Source: an uncultured Eubacteriales bacterium
GTDB lineage: Bacteria > Bacillota > Clostridia > Christensenellales > Aristaeellaceae
Length of the DNA stretch: 64,000 bases
Assembly: GCA_902795275.1 (NCBI GenBank)
Contig: CADBKQ010000001.1
Span: forward strand, 124,001-188,000
Reading direction: 5' to 3'
The notes below the pieces were generated by a model that was not told where the DNA came from, ran no database searches, and saw nothing but the letters and a program-made list of their open reading frames with translations. This document shows, piece by piece, positions 52,811 to 61,255 of the stretch; the stretch's first letter is position 1; the number at the start of each line of letters is the position of its first letter. Made by a program: the position numbers and the translations under genes.

Positions 52811-54541
52811 ATGAAACGCTTTTTGGCTTGGCTCTTGATTCTGATGCTTATGATTCCGGCGGCGGCGCTGGCGGATATTCCGGTGATCCCGATGGATGAC
52901 CCCTCGAGTTCGTCCGATCCGTCCTTTGATCCCGGCACTGCCTTTGGGCCCACGAGCTCTTCGGTCTTGCCCACCTATAATCCCTGGGCGACAACTTCTC
53001 CCTGGACCACGACCGCTCCCGACACCGGCAGCCGCACCCTCCGGCAGGGCATGACCGGCTCCGACGTGCTGAAGGTGCAGCAGAAGCTGCGCGAACTGGG
53101 CTACTATAAGGGCGCGCTGAACAGTGAGTTCAACGAATCCCTGACCACCGCCGTGCGCCTTTTCCAGCGGGATTGGAACATCTACAATCCCAGCCAGCCC
53201 GCCCTGTCCGTGGACGGCGTTGTGGGCCCCTCCACCCGTTCCGCGCTTTTCGGCGCCGGGTCTGAACCCGCCGTTACGCCTCCGGTCAACACCTTCACCC
53301 TGGAAAAAGGCATGACGGGCGAGGAAGTGCTCACCGCGCAGAAGCGCCTGGCCCAGCTGGGTTATTATCTGGGCGAACTGGACGGCGTGTTCAATGACTC
53401 CGTGGAAAAGGCCGTGCGGATGATGCAGGCCAAGAACGAAATCACCGTGGACGGCAAGATCGGCTACAACACCCGCCTGCTCATGTATTCTTCTTCCGTG
53501 ATCCCCGCGGACTATCCGGATTATAACATTCCCACCCTCAGCGCCGGGATGACCGGCGAAGCTGTGAAGGAACTGCAGCGCCAGCTGCGCAACACCTACT
53601 ATTACAGCGGCACCATCGACGGCATCTTCGGCACTGCGGTAACGAACGCCGTGAAGGCTTTCCAGGCGTCCACCGGCCTGAGCGTGGACGGCAAGGTCGG
53701 CCCCCGTACCTTTGACGCCCTGTATAACCGCACTGCCAGCATCTTCAACGGCGCCATTCCTTCCCGCGAACTGAGCAAGGGCTCCCGCGGCTGGGACGTG
53801 AAGGTGCTCCAGGACAAGCTGATCAACCTGAACTATCGGTTTGACAACTGGTACGAAGAAGGCTACTTCGACGATTCCACCGTGGCTGTGGTGAAGCAGT
53901 TCCAGCAGAGGAACGGCCTGAAGGTCACCGGCCGGTACGACAGCACCATGCGCCGCTATCTGTGGCCTTCCGTCGTGGAAGCGGAGGAAGCCCTCCAGCA
54001 GAGCTATGAAGGCACCATCGACGATCCTTACGTGGGCCGCACCCTGAAGCTGCACTCCTACGGCGAGGACGTGAAGGCCATCCAGATGAAGCTGCTGGGT
54101 TCCGGCTATATGACCGGCAACGCCGACGGCATCTACGGCGCGCTGACGAAGGCGGCTGTGAAGCGCTTCCAGCGGGATTACAGCGCCGCCTACGGCCTGA
54201 AAGTGGACGGCATCGTCGGGCCCAAGACCTGGGTCGCCATCAACACCGAGCTGTCCGCCTGGGGCGCCGAGCAGACCCACGTGACCAACAAGACCACCTA
54301 TGTGGGCGGCTTCAACCGCGTGCTGCGCATCGGCTCCCACGGCAACGATGTGAAGAAATTGCAGAACGCCCTGCGTGATATGGGCTACTATGCCGGCGAC
54401 ATCGACGGCATCTATGGCACCCAGACCTTCTACGCCGTGCGTCAGTTCCAGTTCTACTACGGCGTCAAGTCCGCCGACGGCGTGGCCGGCCCCGAAACCT
54501 TCGTGCGCATGCAGGAAGTTGTGGACTGGACGAAGTATTGA
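52811..54541 (+). CDS. Secreted protein with six peptidoglycan-binding repeats
   Basis: 576 residues: signal peptide (KRFLAWLLILMLMIPAAALA), a Ser/Pro/Thr-rich linker (about 23-75), then six PG_binding_1 repeats, each of the form G-x-x-G-x-D-V-x-x-x-Q-x-x-L...G-x-x-D-G-x-x-G...VG. Examples: MTGSDVLKVQQKLRELGYY and HGNDVKKLQNALRDMGYY. No hydrolase domain is attached, so it looks like a wall-binding scaffold or spore-coat-type factor. GAGGAGG precedes the ATG; -10 TACAAT at 52743-52748 with no clear -35. Confidence 0.88.
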   Translation: MKRFLAWLLILMLMIPAAALADIPVIPMDDPSSSSDPSFDPGTAFGPTSSSVLPTYNPWATTSPWTTTAPDTGSRTLRQGMTGSDVLKVQQKLRELGYYKGALNSEFNESLTTAVRLFQRDWNIYNPSQPALSVDGVVGPSTRSALFGAGSEPAVTPPVNTFTLEKGMTGEEVLTAQKRLAQLGYYLGELDGVFNDSVEKAVRMMQAKNEITVDGKIGYNTRLLMYSSSVIPADYPDYNIPTLSAGMTGEAVKELQRQLRNTYYYSGTIDGIFGTAVTNAVKAFQASTGLSVDGKVGPRTFDALYNRTASIFNGAIPSRELSKGSRGWDVKVLQDKLINLNYRFDNWYEEGYFDDSTVAVVKQFQQRNGLKVTGRYDSTMRRYLWPSVVEAEEALQQSYEGTIDDPYVGRTLKLHSYGEDVKAIQMKLLGSGYMTGNADGIYGALTKAAVKRFQRDYSAAYGLKVDGIVGPKTWVAINTELSAWGAEQTHVTNKTTYVGGFNRVLRIGSHGNDVKKLQNALRDMGYYAGDIDGIYGTQTFYAVRQFQFYYGVKSADGVAGPETFVRMQEVVDWTKY

Positions 54542-54576
54542 TTCTGACTGAACCGATAGAATATCTTTAAACCCAG

Positions 54577-54604
54577 AACCCGTCGCGAAAGCGGCGGGTT
54601 TTTG
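54577..54604 (+). terminator. Terminator after the peptidoglycan-binding gene
   Basis: AACCCGTCGC pairs with GCGGCGGGTT (one mismatch) around GAAA, then TTTTT. Confidence 0.8.
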
Positions 54605-54696
54605 CATGCCATTTCCTGTATTGATTTCCAGCGTTTTTTCGCATGTTTTTCCTCCGGGCGGGCATGTTAATTCCTGACGAAGGAGGGAAAAAGCGA

Positions 54697-55701
54697 ATGA
54701 AGCGGACATGGAAAAAGGCGATGTGCATAGCCCTTGCGGCGATGATCGCCCTGCTGCTGTGCGGCTGCCGGGGAACGGGTGAATCGGAAGAGAAGAAGCC
54801 CAAGGACGCCGGCAGCGGCAAGGAAGAAAAGAAGAAACCGCCGCTGCCGGAAAAGCTGACGCTGAACGGCGACGGCGTGCCGGTGCTGAAAGTGTACCAG
54901 GTGGATGAAGAAGAGACGAAGGAAATGGATCTGGAAACCTACCTGCTGGGCGTGGTGGCCGGGGAAATGAAAAACGACTGGCCGCTGGAAGCGCTGAAAG
55001 CCCAGGCCATCCTGGCGCGCACCTTCGTGCTGAAATTCTGCACGGAGAAGGAAAGCAAGTATCAGGGCGCGGATATTTCTACCGACATCGAGGAAGCCCA
55101 GGCCTACGACGCCACCGGCGTGAACGAGCACGTGGAGCAGGCGGTGGGGGAAACGAAGGGCCTGGTGCTGTCCTATCACGGGGAGCTGCCCTACGCCTGG
55201 TTCCACGCCCACTCCGGCGGCGCGACGGAGCGCGCGGTGGAAGGGCTGAACTATGAGAAGGACGAGCCGGGATACACCAAGGTGGCCCAGGGCCGGGAAA
55301 GCGCCCAGGCGCCCGAGGACGCCCGGGAATGGAAAGCGGAGTTCACCGAACAGGACATGCTGGCCGCGCTGAAAAAGATCGGCGTCCGGGACATCCAGCA
55401 GATTTCTTCCGTTGAAATCGGCAGGAAGGGAGAAAGCGGCCGGGCCGTGACGCTGCGGGTGAACGGCGAAAGCGTGTCCGCCCCGGAGCTGCGACTGGCG
55501 CTGGACTCCACCAAGCTGCGCTCCACGCTGATCACCGACATTGACGTGCAGGAGGGCAAAGTGATTTTCTCCGGCAAGGGCTACGGCCACGGCGTGGGCA
55601 TGCCCCAGTGGGGCGCTTACGGCATGGCGGAGGCAGGCAAAACCGCTGAGGAAATCGTGCGCTATTATTTCAACGACGTGACGGTGGAAAAGCTCTGGTA
55701 A
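54697..55701 (+). CDS. SpoIID/LytB domain lipoprotein
   Basis: 334 residues. The N-terminus KRTWKKAMCIALAAMIALLLCGC gives a lipobox (LLLCGC), so it should be lipid-anchored outside. A charged EK-rich linker (25-60) leads to the SpoIID domain: YLLGVVAGEMKNDWPLEALKAQAILARTF with the key Glu, and GKGYGHGVGMPQWGAYGMAE near the end. Like SpoIID it probably cleaves denuded glycan during engulfment or wall remodelling. AAGGAGGG precedes the start. Second SpoIID-type gene in the window. Confidence 0.88.
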   Translation: MKRTWKKAMCIALAAMIALLLCGCRGTGESEEKKPKDAGSGKEEKKKPPLPEKLTLNGDGVPVLKVYQVDEEETKEMDLETYLLGVVAGEMKNDWPLEALKAQAILARTFVLKFCTEKESKYQGADISTDIEEAQAYDATGVNEHVEQAVGETKGLVLSYHGELPYAWFHAHSGGATERAVEGLNYEKDEPGYTKVAQGRESAQAPEDAREWKAEFTEQDMLAALKKIGVRDIQQISSVEIGRKGESGRAVTLRVNGESVSAPELRLALDSTKLRSTLITDIDVQEGKVIFSGKGYGHGVGMPQWGAYGMAEAGKTAEEIVRYYFNDVTVEKLW

Positions 55702-55718
55702 AACGTTATCACCGGGAA

Positions 55719-55753
55719 AAACGCCAGGGGCAGACATCCCCTGACGTTCTTTG
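55719..55753 (+). terminator. Terminator after SpoIID lipoprotein gene
   Basis: AACGCCAGGGG pairs with CCCCTGACGTT with one mismatch around a short loop, followed by CTTTG; the T run is short. Confidence 0.55.
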
Positions 55754-55833
55754 CGTACAGACAAAGCATTCGGACGGTTATTTGTTCTTTGCATTTTTTT
55801 GTCCGTTTTTGAAAAATGAAGATAAAAACAGAA

Positions 55834-55862
55834 TTGAAAGATGCCAAGCGATATGATACAAT
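55834..55862 (+). promoter_or_regulatory. Promoter of MATE exporter gene
   Basis: TTGAAA and TACAAT spaced by 17 bases, 42 bases before the start codon. Confidence 0.75.
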
Positions 55863-55904
55863 AGAGATGTTTAATTCTGGAAACGAAGGGAAGGCGAAAC
55901 GCCG

Positions 55905-57353
55905 ATGCAGGGGAATGTGCTCAAACGCCTGCTGGCCCCGGAATACCTGGTGAAGCAGGAGCACCGCCTGGGCGAGCTGCCGGACGGGAAAACGGCGTAT
56001 CGGGACGTGATGCGCATCGCGCTTCCCTCCATCGTGGAAATGGTGCTCATGAGCCTGATCGGTTCGGTGGACACCATGATGGTGGGCAACGAATTAGGCG
56101 CGGAAGCCCTGTCCTCCGTGGGCCTGCCGACCCAGCCCAGGATGCTGCTGCTGAGCCTGTTCTTCGCGCTGAACGTGGGCGTCACCGCCATCGTGGCCCG
56201 GCGGAAAGGGGAGGAGCGGCAGGAGGAGGCCAACGCCACCTTGCGCAACGCCATGATGCTGGCGCTGGGCTTATCCGTGATTCTGACGGCGGCTGCCGTG
56301 GCGTTTGCGGAACCGCTGCTGCGCCTGGCGGGCGGCGACACCGCCGAGAGCGAAAAGGTGTTCACCGACGCGGTGGACTATTTCCGCATCATGACCTACG
56401 CCCTGCCCGTGAACGCCCTGGCCATGTGCATCTGTGCCGCCCAGCGCGGCATCGGCAAAACCCGCATTACCATGTGGGTGAACATGGCCAGCAACCTGAT
56501 CAACGTGTTTTTCAACTACTGCCTCATCGGCGGACACCTGGGCTTTCCCCGGATGGAGGTGCGGGGCGCGGCGCTGGCCTCCGCCATCGGCATGGGCGCG
56601 GGCTTCCTGCTGGCGCTGGCGACGGTGGTCGCGCCGGGGAAATACAAGGGCTACCTGCATCTGTCCCTTCATGATTCCTGGCGCTTCGACAAGGAGAGCA
56701 TGCGCTCCATCGTGAAGGTGGGCGGCAACGCGGCCATCGAGCAGTTCGGCGTGCGGTTCGGTTTCTTCGTGTATGCCCGCATCCTCTTTTCCCTGGGCAC
56801 CACCATGTACGCCGCCAACCAGATTTGCATGCAGCTTTTATCCATCACCTTTACCTTCGGCGACGGCCTGGGCGTGGCGGCGACTTCGCTGGTGGGGCAG
56901 AATTTGGGCCGGAAGCGCCCCGACCTGTCCATGCTCTACGGCAAGATCAGTCAGCGCTTCGCGGTGATGATTTCCCTGGTGCTGGGGGTGCTGATCGTGT
57001 CCTTCCGGTACCAGATCGCGGGCTGGTTCATCGGGGAAAACACCCTGAACGCCGACCAGGTGGTGGCCTACGCCGCCAGCACCATGTTGGTGCTCGCCGC
57101 CATCCAGCCCTTCCAGACCAGCAGCGTGGTGCTGTCCGGGTCGCTGCGCGGCGCGGGAGACAACCTGTATGTGGCGCTGATCGCCACCATCTGCGTGTCC
57201 GTGGTGCGGCCCATCATGGCGGTCATCGCGGTGTATGTGCTGCACCTGGGATTGACCGGCACCTGGATCTTCGGCCTGTCGGAAATCGCGCTGCGGTTCG
57301 CGTTCTTCTATCCCCGCTTCGCCAGCGGCAAATGGAAGGACAAAAAAGTGTAA
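55905..57353 (+). CDS. MATE family efflux transporter
   Basis: 482 residues, twelve membrane helices in two halves. Family cues are ALPSIVEMVLMSLIGSVDTMMVGNELGAEALSSVG in helix 1-2 and NAAIEQFGVRFG plus TSLVGQNLG in the second half. MATE proteins export cationic drugs or metabolites using Na+ or H+ gradients; substrate unknown. Own promoter and terminator. Confidence 0.92.
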   Translation: MQGNVLKRLLAPEYLVKQEHRLGELPDGKTAYRDVMRIALPSIVEMVLMSLIGSVDTMMVGNELGAEALSSVGLPTQPRMLLLSLFFALNVGVTAIVARRKGEERQEEANATLRNAMMLALGLSVILTAAAVAFAEPLLRLAGGDTAESEKVFTDAVDYFRIMTYALPVNALAMCICAAQRGIGKTRITMWVNMASNLINVFFNYCLIGGHLGFPRMEVRGAALASAIGMGAGFLLALATVVAPGKYKGYLHLSLHDSWRFDKESMRSIVKVGGNAAIEQFGVRFGFFVYARILFSLGTTMYAANQICMQLLSITFTFGDGLGVAATSLVGQNLGRKRPDLSMLYGKISQRFAVMISLVLGVLIVSFRYQIAGWFIGENTLNADQVVAYAASTMLVLAAIQPFQTSSVVLSGSLRGAGDNLYVALIATICVSVVRPIMAVIAVYVLHLGLTGTWIFGLSEIALRFAFFYPRFASGKWKDKKV

Positions 57354-57360
57354 ATCCTTT

Positions 57361-57389
57361 TCGCGCGGGACGGAACCCCGCGCTTTTTT
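57361..57389 (+). terminator. Terminator of MATE gene
   Basis: GCGCGGG pairs with CCCGCGC, followed by six T residues. Confidence 0.85.
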
Positions 57390-57451
57390 GATGCTGTTTT
57401 ATGCGCGGCTGACTTTTTCGCCGGAAAATTCGCAAAACTGGAAAAATGCCC

Positions 57452-57481
57452 TTTTCAGCTTCCATCCATATGTGGTATAAT
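57452..57481 (+). promoter_or_regulatory. Promoter of yicC-to-def cluster
   Basis: TTTTCA and perfect TATAAT with 18-base spacing, 32 bases before the yicC-type start. Confidence 0.6.
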
Positions 57482-57512
57482 AATTAGAATCCAAAGACTG
57501 GAGGTGAGCAGC

Positions 57513-58418
57513 ATGCGCAGCATGACGGGTTACGGACGCCGGCAGGTCAGCCGGGACGGACGGGAAATGACGGTGGAAGTCAAAACGGTGAACCACCGGT
57601 TTCTGGATATTTCCTGCCGCCTGCCCCGCGCCCTGTCCTTTGCCGAGGACGCCGTGCGCAAGCAGATCGGCGCGGCCCTCAAGCGGGGCCATGCGGACGT
57701 GAACGTGACGTACCTGAACCTGCGCCAGGACGCCCGGCAGGTGCGGGTGGACGAAGGCCTGGCCCGGCAGTACCGGGACGCGATGCTGCTCATGCGCGGA
57801 ACCCTTTTTGAAGTGGGCGTCAACATCTCGGATGAAATGCGCCACCTGAGCGATCACGACGTGTCCTTCATCGCCTCCCAGCCCGACGTTTTGCAGGTGA
57901 CGGTGGCGGAGGAAGACCAGGAAGCCGTGCTCTCCCTGCTCACGGAAGCGCTTGCCCTGGCCTTGGAGGACGTGGCCGCCATGCGCGAAAAAGAAGGCGC
58001 GGCGCTGCGGGACGACCTGTCCTTCCATCTGGGCGAAGTGCAGCGCCTGCGCGATGAAATCAACCTTCTCGCGCCCAAAGTACCGGTGATCTATCGGGAT
58101 AAGCTGCAGGCCCGGCTTCGGGAACTGGGCGTCAAGGAACTGGACGAACAGCGCCTGGCCCAGGAAGTGGCGATCATGGCCGACCGCTGCGCCATCGACG
58201 AGGAGCTGTCCCGGCTCTTGTCCCACATCGGGCAGATGCGCCAGGCCATCGAAGCGGAAGGGGAAACGGGCCGCCGCCTGGATTTCCTCACCCAGGAGCT
58301 GAACCGGGAAGTGAACACCATCGGCTCCAAAGCCTCCGACGCGGAGATCACGAAGCTGGTGGTTGCCGCCAAGAGCGAGATCGAAAAGCTGCGCGAGCAG
58401 GTGCAGAATGTGGAGTGA
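57513..58418 (+). CDS. YicC/YloC family endoribonuclease
   Basis: 301 residues. It starts RSMTGYGRRQ and has VEVKTVNHRFLDISCRLPR and, near the end, RRLDFLTQELNREVNTIGSKA, which are diagnostic for YicC-like proteins; E. coli YicC and B. subtilis YloC have been reported as RNases. The ATG at 57513 is 8 bases after GGAGG; the GTG at 57504 lies within that site. It leads the housekeeping cluster and is 6 bases from remA. Confidence 0.92.
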   Translation: MRSMTGYGRRQVSRDGREMTVEVKTVNHRFLDISCRLPRALSFAEDAVRKQIGAALKRGHADVNVTYLNLRQDARQVRVDEGLARQYRDAMLLMRGTLFEVGVNISDEMRHLSDHDVSFIASQPDVLQVTVAEEDQEAVLSLLTEALALALEDVAAMREKEGAALRDDLSFHLGEVQRLRDEINLLAPKVPVIYRDKLQARLRELGVKELDEQRLAQEVAIMADRCAIDEELSRLLSHIGQMRQAIEAEGETGRRLDFLTQELNREVNTIGSKASDAEITKLVVAAKSEIEKLREQVQNVE

Positions 58419-58424
58419 GGGTTC

Positions 58425-58664
58425 ATGAAACTGTTGAACGTGGGCTTTGGCAATATGGTGTCCGCGGGCCGCATCGTGGCGGTCATCGCGCCGGACTCCG
58501 CGCCGGTCAAGCGGCTGGTGCAGGAAGCGCGGGACGGCAGCCACCTGATCGACGCCACCGCCGGCCGCCGCACAAGGGCCGTGCTGATGATGGACACCGG
58601 CCATGTGGTGCTCTCCGCCGTGCAGCCCGAAACCATCGCGGGCCGCATGCAGAGCGAGGAATGA
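58425..58664 (+). CDS. remA: RemA-like DUF370 regulator
   Basis: 79 residues, typical of DUF370: [29 protein letters not shown] at the start and [23 protein letters not shown]. RemA of Bacillus forms a ring that binds DNA and activates biofilm matrix genes. The position between yicC and gmk is conserved in Firmicutes. Confidence 0.93.
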   Translation: MKLLNVGFGNMVSAGRIVAVIAPDSAPVKRLVQEARDGSHLIDATAGRRTRAVLMMDTGHVVLSAVQPETIAGRMQSEE

Positions 58665-58707
58665 TTCTCAAGCGCCGTATCTGACCAGTCGCCTCGTTTG
58701 AGATCAT

Positions 58708-58808
58708 GGAGAGTACAGAGTTCAGAGTACAGATTTATATGGTCAACCAATAGGCCGCGGTAAATCGCACACACTATATCATCTGCACTCTGTACTCTGT
58801 ACTCTGCA
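58708..58808. repeat. Heptad fold-back repeat locus F
   Basis: Left arm GAGTACA/GAGTTCA/GAGTACA (58711-58733), ATTTATAT, a core with CCAATAGGCCG and AATCGCACACAC, then the right arm of CTCTGTA/CTCTGCA units (58780-58808). The core is shared with locus E, 6 kb away. It lies between remA and gmk inside the conserved cluster. Confidence 0.88.
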
Positions 58809-58885
58809 CGCTCGTTCCCCATCACTCAAAATCGGGGACGACTGAAGAATGGCCAAGCGCTTTACGAATGAAGGGGGTTCGATGA

Positions 58886-59485
58886 ATGAAGGAAGAACGG
58901 AAAAGCATGCTCATCGTCATTTCCGGCCCGTCCGGGGTGGGAAAGGGCACCATCTATAACCGCCTGCTGGATAACGACCCCAGCCTGACTTTCTCCGTCA
59001 GCGTCACCACCCGCGGCCCGCGGAACGGGGAAACGGACGGCGTGGACTATTTCTTCATCTCGGAGGAAAAATACCAGGAGCTGGTGGCGCAGGATGCTTT
59101 CCTGGAGCACGCCACCGTCCACGGCCACAGCTACGGCACCCTGAAAAGCCAGATTCAGGAAAAGATGGAAAAGGGCTACAACGTGGTGCTGGACATCGAC
59201 CCCCAGGGAGCGAAGCAGGTCATGGCCCAGTGGCCGGAGTGCGTGTCCATCTTCCTTCTGCCGCCCTCTTACCAGAAGCTGCGGGAAAGGCTCTACGGCC
59301 GCAACACCGACGACCCCAAGGAAATCGAACACCGCCTGAACAACGCCCGGGGCGAAATTGAGCAGGTGGGCATGTACCAGTATACCGTGGTGAATGACGA
59401 CCTGGAGCTGGCCTTCGAGCAGGTGTCCGCCATCATCACCGCCGAAAAACAGCGCACAAACCGGTATTTTCCGGTTGTGGAATAA
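58886..59485 (+). CDS. gmk: Guanylate kinase
   Basis: 199 residues. P-loop SGPSGVGKGT, SVTTRGPRNGETDGVDYFF for GMP binding, and the lid region LRERLYGRNTD. It phosphorylates GMP to GDP. AGGGGG precedes the ATG; an internal ATG seven codons on is an alternative. Its distance from remA is stretched by the repeat. Confidence 0.95.
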   Translation: MKEERKSMLIVISGPSGVGKGTIYNRLLDNDPSLTFSVSVTTRGPRNGETDGVDYFFISEEKYQELVAQDAFLEHATVHGHSYGTLKSQIQEKMEKGYNVVLDIDPQGAKQVMAQWPECVSIFLLPPSYQKLRERLYGRNTDDPKEIEHRLNNARGEIEQVGMYQYTVVNDDLELAFEQVSAIITAEKQRTNRYFPVVE

Positions 59486-59509
59486 AGGTAACAGTTCAGT
59501 CATTGCTTA

Positions 59510-59660
59510 AAGGGCACTTTAGATTATAAAAGGGATTAGGGAATAGGGATTAGGAAGAAAGTGTACAATGAACCTGTCCACAACACGATTGGAAACCAAC
59601 GAAATAGCAAAACAAAAATGACTAATCCCTAATCCCTCCGTTACATAAAGTGTCCAATGA
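59510..59660. repeat. Heptad fold-back repeat locus G
   Basis: GGGATTAGGGAATAGGGATT (59532-59551) faces CTAATCCCTAATCCC (59622-59636). An outer pair, GGGCACTTTA and TAAAGTGTCC, encloses it. Inside the loop AAAGTGTACAATGA repeats the outer AAAGTGTCCAATGA directly, which could be a trace of insertion or duplication. It sits between gmk and rpoZ. Confidence 0.85.
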
Positions 59661-59707
59661 GCGACTGAACAGATACGAATCAAGATTATTATGAGGAGGA
59701 AACAAAA

Positions 59708-59923
59708 ATGCCTGTGAATAAACCCGCTATCGACGAACTGGATCAGAAAGTGGACTGCCGCTACACCCTGGTGGTGGAAAGCGCCAAGCGCGCCCGGGAA
59801 CTGGTGGGCGGCGCCCAGCCTCTCATCGACCCCAAGGATATGAAGCCCGTGTCCATCGCCGTGGACGAAATCAACCGGGGCCTGCTGACGTACCGCCGCA
59901 ACCTGGAAGACGAAGAGGAATAA
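59708..59923 (+). CDS. rpoZ: RNA polymerase omega subunit
   Basis: 71 residues. CRYTLVVESAKRARELVGG and KPVSIAVDEINRG are the conserved omega segments (the MR-x-E loop region and the AVxEI helix). It helps assemble RNA polymerase. GGAGGAAAC lies before the ATG, and coaBC begins 1 base after its stop. Confidence 0.93.
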   Translation: MPVNKPAIDELDQKVDCRYTLVVESAKRARELVGGAQPLIDPKDMKPVSIAVDEINRGLLTYRRNLEDEEE

Positions 59924-59924
59924 C

Positions 59925-61139
59925 ATGACGCCGCTGGAAGGAAAAAACGTGGTGCTGGGCGTGACGGGAGGCATCGCCGCCTATAAGGCGTGCGAGCTTG
60001 TTTCCCGCCTGCGCAAGGCCGGGGCGCAGGTGTACGTCATTATGACGCAGCACGCCTGCCAGTTCGTCGCGCCGCTGACCTTTGAAACCCTCAGCAATCA
60101 TCCCGCGGTGACGGACACCTTCGCCCGCCCCGAAACCTGGGAGGTGGAGCACATCGCCCTGGCGAAGCGGGCGGACGTGTTTGTGGTCGCCCCGGCCACC
60201 GCCAACATCCTGGCGAAGATGGCCCACGGCATCGCCGACGATATGCTGTCCACCACTGTGCTGGCGACGAAAGCGCCGGTGCTGGTGGCCCCCGCCATGA
60301 ATACTGGCATGTGGGAGAACGCCGCTACCCGGGAAAACGTGAAGCTGCTGCGTCAGCGCGGCATCCGCTTCATCGGCCCGGAGGGCGGCTTCCTGGCTTG
60401 CGGCGATACCGGCGCGGGCCGCATGAGCGAGCCCAAGGATATTTTTGCGGAAATCACAAATATCCTGCATCCCAGGCTGGACATGGAGGGCCTGCGCGTG
60501 CTGGTGACGGCGGGGCCGACCCAGGAAAGGATCGACCCGGTGCGCTACATATCCAACCGTTCCAGCGGCAAGATGGGCTACGCCATCGCGGAAGCGGCGG
60601 CAAAGCGCGGGGCCAGGGTAACGCTGGTCACGGGGCCGGTGAGCCTGAGCGTTCCCGAGGGCGTGGAGGCAGTGAAAATTCTGTCCACCCAGGACTTGTA
60701 CGACGCCATGACCGCCCGCTGCCCGGATACGGACATCGTGATCCAGGCCGCGGCCCCCGCGGACTTCGCCCCCGCGACGGTGGCGGAACAGAAAATCAAG
60801 AAGCAGGGCGACGGGGACTTGGTGCTGACCCTGCGCCAGAACCCCGACGTGGCGGCGCAGGTGGGGCGGCTGAAGCGTCCCGGCCAGGTGCTGGTGGGCT
60901 TTGCCGCCGAGACCAACGACGTGCTAAAAAACGCCGCGGCCAAGCTGCAAAAGAAAAACCTGGACATGATCGTGGCCAACGACGTGACCGCCCCCGGCGC
61001 GGGGTTCGACGTGGATACCAACATCGTCACCTTCGTGACGCAGGAAAAGCAGGAAACCCTGCCCTGCCTGCCCAAGACCCAGGTGGCGGAAGAACTGCTG
61101 GATCGGGCGATGATGATTTTTCAAAAGCAGAAGAGATAA
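59925..61139 (+). CDS. coaBC: Bifunctional CoaBC (PPC synthetase/decarboxylase)
   Basis: 404 residues. CoaC half: LGVTGGIAAYKACEL, FMN-site VVAPATANILAKMAHGIADD, and PAMNTGMW with the catalytic-type motif. CoaB half from about 190: VLVTAGPTQERIDPVRYISN, SSGKMGYAIAEAA and NDVTAPGAGFDVDTN. It makes 4'-phosphopantetheine from phosphopantothenate, cysteine and CTP. Confidence 0.95.
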   Translation: MTPLEGKNVVLGVTGGIAAYKACELVSRLRKAGAQVYVIMTQHACQFVAPLTFETLSNHPAVTDTFARPETWEVEHIALAKRADVFVVAPATANILAKMAHGIADDMLSTTVLATKAPVLVAPAMNTGMWENAATRENVKLLRQRGIRFIGPEGGFLACGDTGAGRMSEPKDIFAEITNILHPRLDMEGLRVLVTAGPTQERIDPVRYISNRSSGKMGYAIAEAAAKRGARVTLVTGPVSLSVPEGVEAVKILSTQDLYDAMTARCPDTDIVIQAAAPADFAPATVAEQKIKKQGDGDLVLTLRQNPDVAAQVGRLKRPGQVLVGFAAETNDVLKNAAAKLQKKNLDMIVANDVTAPGAGFDVDTNIVTFVTQEKQETLPCLPKTQVAEELLDRAMMIFQKQKR

Positions 61140-61173
61140 ACAAAGCAGATATTTACCGTACCCCCTTTACGGG

Positions 61174-61241
61174 TTTCTTGGAAGGGGGTGCGGGGGAAAC
61201 CATTCTTTGACCTTCAAAGAATGGTTTCCCCCGCAAAACTC
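61174..61241 (+). repeat. Palindromic element, copy 3
   Basis: TTTCTTGGAAGGGGGTG followed by arms CGGGGGAAACC-ATTCTTTGA and the complement, then CAAAACTC. Versus other copies both the bottom pair (TG/CA to GC/GC) and the top pair (G-C to A-T) changed on both arms. The priA ribosome site AAAGGAGG begins right after it. Confidence 0.9.
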
Positions 61242-61255
61242 AAAGGAGGTTAAGG

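Noticed and set aside
52628-54709. 693-codon minus-strand frame over the peptidoglycan-binding gene
   Set aside because: Its apparent repeats mirror the repeats of the real gene on the other strand.
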